The position numbers and the translations under genes are program-made. DNA of 64,000 nt, from the IMG/VR virus record IMGVR_UViG_3300018080_000001, positions 62,001 through 126,000 of that record. One strand, 5' to 3'. The notes beneath the pieces are model-generated. The model did no database searches and was not told the DNA's origin. It saw only the letters and a list, made by a program, of their open reading frames with translations. This DNA is from a virus. Position 1 is the first letter of the stretch. Each line of letters opens with the position of its first letter. Positions 45,588 through 52,415 of this stretch are shown in pieces.

Positions 45588-47027
45588 CTACAAACTAACA
45601 GGTTCACCTAAAACAATTACGATTGTACGACTAGAACCTGATCCTGTATCCAACGAATATCCTACTCTCTGGGATTCCCCCGACGTAGGAGCTGTACTCG
45701 TAACTTCACCATCTGTACCAGACATATAAACAACTTGTCCGACAGTCCAAGCTCCAACATCCGACGTAAGAACAGTGGATTTACCAGAACTTTTAATACT
45801 TACAGAAGCACCGCCAGCTACTCCAGTTTGAGCTACGCCAACAACAAAATTCTGATTTGCCGTGTCTTTATTAGCCTTAACAATTTTTCCGGTGGCTGAT
45901 CCATCATCGGCAGACACAATATCGTATTGGGTAATAGCTTCATCCGCTGTATCCGACCACACGCCAACATCAGTTATCTCGCCCTTAAGCTCGTTAAGAC
46001 CACCTATAATAGAAGTCGCAGTAAAACCACTTAAAGAAGTGTCCCCCGCTTCATTCAACGTTATAGTAGCCGCACGAGCACCTAAAGTAAGATCAGCAGC
46101 CGCTCCAGAAACAGTAAAATTGGACGCACTGGTAGCGTCCAAAGCAATGTCAATTCCGTCAACATCAACAGAATTAGCATTACCATTAATTGTTACCCCG
46201 CCAACACCATTCAAAGTAATTACACCTGCTAATGTAGCGGTTAAAGTTAAATTCGTATTCACCGTAGTCCACGTAGAAGCAGCAGCCGCATTCAAAGCAA
46301 TACCCGCTGATGTATCTAAATTAATAGTAGAAGCATCAATATCAACAGAAAGATCATTTGCGCCACCTCTCAAAAATTTAGCATGATCTGTACCATTCAG
46401 CACCTGAAAACCGTCTGCTCCCGTACCGGGAATAGCAGATAAATCAACTGTAAAAGAGTAATCACCAGTAAGATTCCAAATAGTATCATAAGCATCTACA
46501 GTAATCGTAGCCCCGTTATTATAACCGTCGTCCAAATCCCAGGTAGATGCCGCCGCAGTAGACCAAGAAGCCCCATTCCACCATTGCAAATCATTAGATC
46601 CATCTATTCTTATGGCTCCAGTTTCACCCACAGAACTACTAGGAAGAACCAGCACACCCGTACCAGTTACCCTTTCAAAACGCACATCAATTGCAACCAA
46701 CACAGATAGATCACACTTTAAAGAGGCAGAATCGCTACTACCGCCACCAATAGATATAGAGTCTCCAGAATTATCACCAAGAGTGACATTACCATTAAAA
46801 GTAGCACCACCCGTAACAGTTTCCGCACCGTCAACAGCTAAATCGCCTAAAACTCTAGTTATTCTTCCTACAGTACCTAACTTTAGCTCTCCGGTACCAT
46901 TGGCAAGAACCAATAAATCTAAATCCGTGGTATTAGGTTGAACAACACCAACATATAAAGTGTCTGTTTCAGCAACCCTAGTATACTTTCCACTATTTAA
47001 CGTAATTGGATTTCCACTTGCAGACAT
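45588..47027 (-). CDS. Tail fibre / virion structural protein B (shares N-terminus with previous gene)
   Basis: 479 residues. N-terminus SASGNPITLNSGKYTRVAET is almost the same as in the gene just downstream. The centre is a Thr/Ala/Val beta shaft (NLTLTATLAGVITLNGVGGV). The C-terminal ~60 residues hold GAWTVGQVVYMSGTDGEVTS, then QRVGYSLDTGSGSSRTIVIV, a module also seen at the ends of the genes at 47367 and 52416. This last module is probably the receptor-facing or trimerising end. Frames on the other strand are shadows. Confidence 0.6.
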   Translation of the reverse strand: MSASGNPITLNSGKYTRVAETDTLYVGVVQPNTTDLDLLVLANGTGELKLGTVGRITRVLGDLAVDGAETVTGGATFNGNVTLGDNSGDSISIGGGSSDSASLKCDLSVLVAIDVRFERVTGTGVLVLPSSSVGETGAIRIDGSNDLQWWNGASWSTAAASTWDLDDGYNNGATITVDAYDTIWNLTGDYSFTVDLSAIPGTGADGFQVLNGTDHAKFLRGGANDLSVDIDASTINLDTSAGIALNAAAASTWTTVNTNLTLTATLAGVITLNGVGGVTINGNANSVDVDGIDIALDATSASNFTVSGAAADLTLGARAATITLNEAGDTSLSGFTATSIIGGLNELKGEITDVGVWSDTADEAITQYDIVSADDGSATGKIVKANKDTANQNFVVGVAQTGVAGGASVSIKSSGKSTVLTSDVGAWTVGQVVYMSGTDGEVTSTAPTSGESQRVGYSLDTGSGSSRTIVIVLGEPVSL

Positions 47028-47357
47028 TTAAACCCCCCTAACTTTTTTATCTAGATTTTTTATATTTTTCTTTTTGCCTAAAATTCTGCCTTTAACACGA
47101 GAAGACTTTTCTTCCATAAATAATTTATTCCTAGCAACCCAAGGTTCCCCATTAATAAAAATAGGAGGTGGCACATAGTTTTCTAAAGCTTTTTTCATTC
47201 TTAGATCTTCAACCTCTAAAATCTCTCCCGGCTCTATAATAAATTCTTCTTTTTTTCCGTCTTCCGTAGGCAATCTAATCTTTATCTTAGAACCTGTACC
47301 ATCCCAGTCTTTAGCAAATACCGACATTTTATCAGAGACTTTAAACTTCGTACCCAT
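47028..47357 (-). CDS. Small fibre-region protein
   Basis: 109 residues. Starts GTKFKVSDKMSVFAKDWDGT, beta strands with Lys/Glu (EEFIIEPGEILEVED), then an aromatic loop (NYVPPPIFINGEPWVARNKL) and a very basic tail (KGRILGKKKNIKNLDKKVRG). Possibly a fibre adaptor or chaperone. No family recognised. ATG follows a short gap after the next upstream gene. Confidence 0.5.
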   Translation of the reverse strand: MGTKFKVSDKMSVFAKDWDGTGSKIKIRLPTEDGKKEEFIIEPGEILEVEDLRMKKALENYVPPPIFINGEPWVARNKLFMEEKSSRVKGRILGKKKNIKNLDKKVRGV

Positions 47358-47366
47358 TGATAAACC

Positions 47367-48065
47367 TCAATTAAATAAAGGTTCTCCGAAAGAGAACGCA
47401 AAAGTTGTGGCATTCTTTACATATCCAACAGATTGAGATATAGTTCCCGCCGCTGTAACGGGTGTTGCAGTTATTGCACCGTCAACACCTAAAAAATATT
47501 GCGTTCCTGGGGTTAAAGCTGCAAAACCGCCAATTATAACATCCTTGGAAATATAACAAGTAGTGCCCGTAGGTTTATTATATACTACAGATAAAGCAGG
47601 TCCAAAATTAGCCCCCGCAGCATTAGATGCAAATTTAACAGTATCTGCAACAGTATCTATCTGAACCACATCACCGACAGCAACACCCAACGGACAATTA
47701 TATAAGCCCATGCCACTGCCAACAAGAAGATTATAACTCACTCCAGTATCATCAGTATACCACAAAGAAAAACCCGGACCTCCTGTGTTGTCTACCCATA
47801 CCGTAGGATCTCCTGGAGTACCCGGATTAGCGGCTTTACCCAATGGATCAAAAGACACACCACCAAGACCAATACAAGGATCGTTGTCTATACCAAGTTT
47901 TGCCTCAATGTTTTCGATTGCTTCATATCCACTGTTTTGGTGATCTACGATCACCTCATCAACGCCATCAAGAAGACGAGGAAGAAAACTATCTAAAGAA
48001 GTAGGATAAACACTGCCGCCATAAACTGTAGTCATATTCTCACCATTCCATACATAGGCATACAA
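47367..48065 (-). CDS. Fibre-like structural protein with shared C-terminal module
   Basis: 232 residues (start could be the ATG 10 codons in, before MTTVYGG). The N-terminal part has a helix (EVIVDHQNSGYEAIENIEAK), the centre PGTPGDPTVWVDNTGGPGFS and the C-terminus LTPGTQYFLGVDGAITATPV, then SQSVGYVKNATTFAFSF, a version of the module at the ends of the genes at 45588 and 52416. Phage fibre or decoration role. It is the first minus-strand gene left of the divergent gap at 48066-48253. Confidence 0.55.
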   Translation of the reverse strand: MYAYVWNGENMTTVYGGSVYPTSLDSFLPRLLDGVDEVIVDHQNSGYEAIENIEAKLGIDNDPCIGLGGVSFDPLGKAANPGTPGDPTVWVDNTGGPGFSLWYTDDTGVSYNLLVGSGMGLYNCPLGVAVGDVVQIDTVADTVKFASNAAGANFGPALSVVYNKPTGTTCYISKDVIIGGFAALTPGTQYFLGVDGAITATPVTAAGTISQSVGYVKNATTFAFSFGEPLFN

Positions 48066-48189
48066 GTACCTAGTAGAATTCTAATTTAAGTCTAACATGT
48101 AATCTCGTAGGGAATTTTAAATATAGTACTATATAGTAAGGAATATAAGCTCAGTACGGCATTAACTATAACATAAAAAAATAAAAAAT
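48066..48189. promoter_or_regulatory. AT-rich divergent control region
   Basis: About 120 AT-rich bases between the minus-strand fibre group and the plus-strand promoters. It holds a 14-base palindrome (48121-48134, ATATAGTACTATAT) followed by AGTAAGGAA, akin to the box at 33701-33722. The two flanking genes diverge, so promoters in both directions are expected here; only the plus-strand one (48190-48230) is recognisable. Confidence 0.4.
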
Positions 48190-48230
48190 ATATCTCAGTA
48201 TATTGACAGCTTAAAAAAGTGTATTATATT
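48190..48230 (+). promoter_or_regulatory. Sigma70-type promoter P1, copy 1 of a 28-bp repeat
   Basis: TTGACA at 48203-48208, 16-base spacer, TATATT at 48225-48230, then GGAGAA before the ATG at 48254. The 28 bases at 48190-48217, including the -35 box and TCAGTA upstream of it, recur exactly at 48442-48469. A perfect -35 with conserved flanks suggests that host polymerase transcribes it, perhaps early. Confidence 0.8.
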
Positions 48231-48253
48231 TTATATAACACAAGGAGAAAACA

Positions 48254-48436
48254 ATGAAAATCAGAAAAACAGAAACATTGAAAAAAGAAAAATACACCTT
48301 CAAAATATATAGAGAAGGCCAATACTGGTATGCAGATATTCACAGAAAAAACGAAGAAACCTGCACTAGAAAATGGGGATGTACCACAACAAAAAAGAAA
48401 ATTTTAGAGTATATTAATCACTTTTGCAAAAAATAA
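48254..48436 (+). CDS. Small basic protein, plus strand, own promoter
   Basis: 60 residues, highly basic (KIRKTETLKKEKYTFKIYRE) with Cys at positions 37, 43 and 58 (CTRKWGC, FCKK). AAGGAGAAAAC precedes the ATG. The aromatic/charged pattern suggests a small nucleic-acid- or protein-binding factor (KYTFKIYREGQYWYADI), similar in style to phage host-takeover peptides, but no family is recognised. It is one of only two plus-strand genes in the window and has a sigma70-type promoter of its own. Confidence 0.65.
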   Translation: MKIRKTETLKKEKYTFKIYREGQYWYADIHRKNEETCTRKWGCTTTKKKILEYINHFCKK

Positions 48437-48441
48437 AAAAC

Positions 48442-48483
48442 ATATCTCAGTATATTGACAGCTTAAAAATTAAGTACTATGTT
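48442..48483 (+). promoter_or_regulatory. Sigma70-type promoter P2, copy 2 of the 28-bp repeat
   Basis: TTGACA at 48455-48460, 17-base spacer, TATGTT at 48478-48483, then AAAGGAGAAA before the ATG at 48507. The 28 bases at 48442-48469 are an exact copy of 48190-48217, 252 bases apart. It lies between the two plus-strand genes, so each has its own promoter. Confidence 0.8.
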
Positions 48484-48506
48484 TTATTTAACAAAGGAGA
48501 AAAACA

Positions 48507-48833
48507 ATGAAAAAAATAACCAGCATAGATGAAGTCCGCATCGCAAACCAAGACGTGGCAAACGCTGTTCTTATTAGAATCACAACAAAACGAGGATCTG
48601 TTCCAGGAATGCCTTGGTTTGGATCTAGACTACATACTATTACTACGCTTGGAGATTGTCATACTAGAGTAATAGAAGGTTTTCTTCTGGAAGCTGTAGC
48701 TGATTTGGTTAGTGAAAATAAGATCAAAGATGTTTCTGCCACTGCATTTATAGAAAACTACAAATTTAATTGGGAACTATCTTGGGTAGACTGCACTGAT
48801 GGTCAAAAACACCTCTTAGTATCGCCAGAATAA
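48507..48833 (+). CDS. Small protein resembling gp46/gp25-type wedge proteins, plus strand
   Basis: 108 residues. The core SIDEVRIANQDVANAVLIRI, then TTKRGSVPGMPWFGSRLHTI and a helix GFLLEAVADLVSEN followed by a final strand pair (FNWELSWV) is like the Mu gp46/T4 gp25 wedge family: 'RG-x-P-x-x-P-x-FGS-L' followed by a helix. Its own sigma70-type promoter and opposite strand are odd for a structural protein, so it may have been recruited to another role. It ends 6 bases before the stop of the convergent gene at 48840. Confidence 0.45.
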   Translation: MKKITSIDEVRIANQDVANAVLIRITTKRGSVPGMPWFGSRLHTITTLGDCHTRVIEGFLLEAVADLVSENKIKDVSATAFIENYKFNWELSWVDCTDGQKHLLVSPE

Positions 48834-48839
48834 AAAGCG

Positions 48840-49217
48840 CTACTCCAACCTCTCGTACTCATACCTATCTCGTAAATTAGTCCATATAAATTGACCTTTA
48901 GACGGTGCAGCAAAAAACTGATCAAACACTTCGGGCTCAACATTATAATAACCGTATAAAGATTCTGGCCTGTTTCCTTTGGCTAAAAATCTTACATACA
49001 AAATTTGGTTATCATCGTCATACCCAAATTCTTTTACATTAGAACTTTCAACAGGATACATCGTTGGAAACTGATCACCAGTTTCCTCCTCTACAACCTG
49101 CTCCGCATCCTCTACAAACTGCTCTTCTTCATACAAAGGTGTTTCATATTCCTGTTGAGCCATTTTATAACCTACTGTTGAAGCAATACGCTCCAATGCT
49201 GAATCAGATAAACTCAT
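48840..49217 (-). CDS. KTSC-domain protein with N-terminal tag
   Basis: 125 residues. N-terminus MSLSDSALERIASTVGYKMA is a variant of the ISDxGxxRIAK tag. Residues about 60-125 match the KTSC pattern: VKEFGYDDDNQILYVRFLAK, then GYYNVEPEVFDQFFAAPSKG and a final IWTNLRDRYEYERL. KTSC domains are small, often attached to other domains, and of unclear role. Stop lies 6 bases from the convergent plus-strand gene. Acidic linker in between. Confidence 0.65.
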   Translation of the reverse strand: MSLSDSALERIASTVGYKMAQQEYETPLYEEEQFVEDAEQVVEEETGDQFPTMYPVESSNVKEFGYDDDNQILYVRFLAKGNRPESLYGYYNVEPEVFDQFFAAPSKGQFIWTNLRDRYEYERLE

Positions 49218-49218
49218 G

Positions 49219-50613
49219 TTATTGCTGTATAATAGCCTCTACAAAACCTTTTATACCCTCACATACTAAAGCCTTAATCTTTTCTTGATTAAAAGACTCT
49301 ACATTATCCCACTCCGTTTCATGCGGAGGAACTCCAGTAGAAGGATCACCCTCTACTTTTTTATAAACGATACTATATGCATTAACATCATTGCCCCCAA
49401 CAACAGTTAATTCTACTTCAGCTTCATACGCTTCTTCCTCCACCATGATAGCATCAATAACATCCTCAAAATGCATAGAAGATAGCCTATCACCTTCTAT
49501 AGCCTCGGAAATAAACTCCATATAAACTTCAGACGTTGTATTACCTGCTGGGGGAATCGCTTCCAAAGCCATATCCACACAGTTTCTAATAAAACCGTCT
49601 CCCACCTCCACCTCTATTTTACCCACGAACTCCGCGCCTTCCGGCATTTCATCGGGCATAGCGTACTGCGCCTTTCTCCCCGCCGCTATTGCACCCCCCA
49701 AACTCTCCGTTACCTTATTAAACTTATCAGGATCTGATTCTTTCAAATCCATTAATTTGTCAAGAACCTCTACAATTTGTAAAGACTCCTCATACTTTAT
49801 TCTTTGGTCTTCAGAATACTGAGCTAAATTATTTTTCAAAAGATCTGCTGAACTTTGCACAGCATTCCAGTCCCCGTCATAAACCGCACTCTGAATTTGC
49901 TCCAAGCCCCTAGCAATTTCTTGTATTTCTTGAGACCTTGACTGCGGACTATATTTAAATTTTTCAATCTCGTCTAAAGTAAATTCCATGTCAGCAACAG
50001 TAGAATCAAGCCTAGAAATATAATCAAGAAGTTGATTAACACGATCTTGCTCCTTATCCACAGAACTCATAGACCTGTCAAAAAAAGAAAAAGCAGTCTC
50101 CAGATCCATAGGAGACATACGACCTTGTTCCGTATATAAACCGGGAATATTAGATTTATAAAATATAACTTTTCCATCTTTATCTAAAGCAACACCAACG
50201 GACTCTAAAACTTCTTTCAATCTTTCAATATCCTCTAATTCATCATACTCCTCTAAAGTCCACGCTTCCTCTATATCTTCATCCCCCAACGGTATGATCT
50301 CTTCTTCAGCTTCGAAATCAGGATATTCTTCTTCCGACTCGGCATATTCTTCAGGAACAAAAAGTCCGCCGTCCTCTTTCTGAACAAAACGTTGTGCGGC
50401 TTTACTCAATTTACTGGAAATATTAGATTCTTCTGCACTTTTTACTTTTCCCGTCCTAACACCTATACCTCTTTCAGCAAGAGCCACAGTAAAAGGATAA
50501 ACGTCCTCTTCATCTAAACTTTTTACCAGCATATTATATGAATCTTGACGAAGAATTCCTTCTTCTTCCATCATCAATTCCGCACGTCCTATAGCATCTT
50601 GTAATGTAATCAT
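49219..50613 (-). CDS. Large acidic helical protein (internal or assembly factor)
   Basis: 464 residues, very acidic and helical (EEYAESEEEYPDFEAEEEII, then coiled coil ITRTLTQ-free segments such as DKEQDRVNQLLDYISRLDST). Near the N-terminus (about residues 65-77) is SSKLSKAAQRFVQKEDGG, a faint match to the tag's AKxxQ end. It overlaps the upstream gene by 4 bases (ATGA) and is 1 base from the KTSC gene. Possible scaffold-like, core or chaperone protein. No family recognised. Confidence 0.5.
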   Translation of the reverse strand: MITLQDAIGRAELMMEEEGILRQDSYNMLVKSLDEEDVYPFTVALAERGIGVRTGKVKSAEESNISSKLSKAAQRFVQKEDGGLFVPEEYAESEEEYPDFEAEEEIIPLGDEDIEEAWTLEEYDELEDIERLKEVLESVGVALDKDGKVIFYKSNIPGLYTEQGRMSPMDLETAFSFFDRSMSSVDKEQDRVNQLLDYISRLDSTVADMEFTLDEIEKFKYSPQSRSQEIQEIARGLEQIQSAVYDGDWNAVQSSADLLKNNLAQYSEDQRIKYEESLQIVEVLDKLMDLKESDPDKFNKVTESLGGAIAAGRKAQYAMPDEMPEGAEFVGKIEVEVGDGFIRNCVDMALEAIPPAGNTTSEVYMEFISEAIEGDRLSSMHFEDVIDAIMVEEEAYEAEVELTVVGGNDVNAYSIVYKKVEGDPSTGVPPHETEWDNVESFNQEKIKALVCEGIKGFVEAIIQQ

Positions 50614-51182
50614 CGATTTCTCCGTCCAACCCTAGTATTAGAAGCACTAGCCTTCATTGCAGATTTTATAGTATCTTCTATAGCTTTAAGCTGTTTTTTA
50701 TTCTTTTTTTCTTCTTCTACTTTTACACCTTCAAAAGCCACACGTAAAGATTCTTGAGAATTTTCTAATTTCTTAACAGAAACTTGTACTTCTTCTACCT
50801 TCTCCGTAGTCCCCTCTACAGTACCTGTTAGACTATAATACTGTTTAAACGCAGCACCGATAACACCAATTATAGCTATGATAACTACTATTTTTATTGT
50901 TTTCCAACCATCTAAAGTTTTTCTAATACCTTCAATATTTGCACTCTGAATTTCAATATCCTTAGTTATTTTATCCAAAGAACTTTCTTTTACACACATA
51001 TGCTCCCCCGCTTTCTTACGAGCGCTCAAAGCTATTTTTTTAGTCTCATCTAAACCTTTTTGCAAAGAATCTATTTTTACATCGACATACTTTTCATTAG
51101 CCTTAGTATCCAATTCATTCTTTACCCAGCTCCAACTTGGGGGTGGAGGGGCAGAAGATGTATCCCTTGATTTCGCTGCCAT
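50610..51182 (-). CDS. Coiled-coil membrane protein
   Basis: 190 residues: Pro-rich start (SSAPPPPSWSWVKNELDTKA), coiled coil, one membrane segment (about residues 94-112, TIKIVVIIAIIGVIGAAFKQ), a second coiled coil and a basic C-terminus (SNTRVGRRNR). A membrane protein in a fibre group could be an assembly site tether or a superinfection exclusion factor, but there is no decisive signal. It starts 31 bases after the end of the upstream gene (51214). Confidence 0.5.
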   Translation of the reverse strand: MAAKSRDTSSAPPPPSWSWVKNELDTKANEKYVDVKIDSLQKGLDETKKIALSARKKAGEHMCVKESSLDKITKDIEIQSANIEGIRKTLDGWKTIKIVVIIAIIGVIGAAFKQYYSLTGTVEGTTEKVEEVQVSVKKLENSQESLRVAFEGVKVEEEKKNKKQLKAIEDTIKSAMKASASNTRVGRRNR

Positions 51183-51213
51183 AGTTCACCTCGCATCTTC
51201 CCCCGTCCTTTCT

Positions 51214-51858
51214 TCATGACGATACAGAATATATATCTTCAAGAGAAATCCCATTAATTTCATCTATATTTGCATTAGGTACAGCATTTATATCGTCTTT
51301 AAATATTAAGTCATAATTAATCTCTAATTCAGGTCTATAAGAAGCTGTTGAATAATTAGCGTTATAACAATCCTTGTACTCATCACTGGCAGAATCACCA
51401 CCATCCACAATTAAACCAATGTAATCAGAAGAACTGTACCCGCCACGATCAAACCAATCCTTAACAGCTAACTTCATATCAGGAGATGTATACTCAGTAC
51501 CCACAACCCAATTTGTTGATATAGACCAATTTTGGGAATTACCAATATCTGTGTAACCAAAAGCTAAATTTGTAGTAGACAAATTCGGAGCAGACCCATC
51601 ATGCACATGAACACCGCTTGTATAAGCGCCAGAACCTTGTGCTGCACAAGTTAATCTTATATAAGAAGAATTAACCGTTATATTATGCCGTGAAATATCA
51701 ATATTTGGTTGCCACCTACAAGCTAAACGAAAATCTCGATCTATTGTATCTATCTTAGGATACCCAAAAGTCAAAGGTTGCGCCGTACTTCTATTACCAC
51801 TATCATACATATCGTGACCCTGGTCCAGGGTAGTGGTATTCTGCTTATACTGGTCCAT
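51214..51858 (-). CDS. Fibre-like protein with DNRLRE-type carbohydrate-binding pattern
   Basis: 214 residues. N-terminal TTLDQGHDMYDSG and 'STAQPLTFGYPKI' followed by strands of the type RWQPNIDISRHNITVNSSYI resemble the DNRLRE/CBM-like domain that binds polysaccharide. The last ~25 residues (NAVPNANIDEINGISLEDIY) are the 'ANI-x-x-INGI-x-x-x-DI' end seen on phage fibres and tips. It overlaps the nucleotidylyltransferase gene by 14 bases, which suggests coordinate translation of a fibre and a modifying enzyme. Confidence 0.55.
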   Translation of the reverse strand: MDQYKQNTTTLDQGHDMYDSGNRSTAQPLTFGYPKIDTIDRDFRLACRWQPNIDISRHNITVNSSYIRLTCAAQGSGAYTSGVHVHDGSAPNLSTTNLAFGYTDIGNSQNWSISTNWVVGTEYTSPDMKLAVKDWFDRGGYSSSDYIGLIVDGGDSASDEYKDCYNANYSTASYRPELEINYDLIFKDDINAVPNANIDEINGISLEDIYSVSS

Positions 51859-52414
51859 TTATTTTTTCCTGTTTTCTTAACTTACTAGAACATATAGGGA
51901 TTTTACCTGTACATACAGGCTTTACTATATAAATAGCGGGTTCCGATTTATTTACACTGGCTATTCTCCGCGCCACCTTTGAATACTCTTTTTGCCAACA
52001 GCGGCCTTTGTCTTTTTCGCACAACACGATAACATCATAATCCACATTATGTGCGTCTTCTAAAGCATCGGCAATAGTGTCATATGTTAAATATGTAACC
52101 CGATTTTCTGCATTTAGATCATTATTTATATAAGTTTCTACAATTTGCTTTCTAAAATTTATATCCTGAATACCCCAGGTCTCTCCCTGTGGCGACGAAT
52201 AAAATGCGGACTTAGTAAAAGCAACAACCATATTTTCACATAAATTAAATGCCTGCTCTAAAATATATTCATGACCACAATGAAATCTGTCCCAATTACC
52301 GAATATCGCACCTGTATCGTATTTATACATATTTCTCCGTTTTCCTAGCTCCCCCCGAACTATCTTTACTTCATCTTTAACAACTTTTTTATCTTTTTTA
52401 TCTTTTTTAACCAT
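51845..52414 (-). CDS. Nucleotidylyltransferase (cytidylyltransferase / PPAT-like)
   Basis: 189 residues. After a basic head it has GAIFGNWDRFHCGHEYIL with HxGH (H45-H48), the active-site motif of the nucleotidylyltransferase superfamily (CoaD, TagD, cytidylyltransferases). The C-terminus ICSSKLRKQEK (about 174-184) is a version of the second conserved motif ISST-x-(I/L)R, so the active site looks complete. Such enzymes activate small groups (phosphopantetheine, glycerol phosphate, sugar alcohols) with CTP or ATP. Being between fibre genes, a role in virion or host-surface modification is suggested; the substrate is unknown. Confidence 0.75.
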   Translation of the reverse strand: MVKKDKKDKKVVKDEVKIVRGELGKRRNMYKYDTGAIFGNWDRFHCGHEYILEQAFNLCENMVVAFTKSAFYSSPQGETWGIQDINFRKQIVETYINNDLNAENRVTYLTYDTIADALEDAHNVDYDVIVLCEKDKGRCWQKEYSKVARRIASVNKSEPAIYIVKPVCTGKIPICSSKLRKQEKINGPV

Positions 52415-52415
52415 A

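Noticed and set aside
44911-45729. 272-codon plus-strand frame
   Set aside because: It lies opposite the two fibre genes, with the Val/Ser/Pro-rich composition of an antisense of Thr/Gly/Ala-rich coding sequence. No ribosome site or domain.
45862-46386. 174-codon plus-strand frame
   Set aside because: Antisense of a fibre gene; same composition effect.
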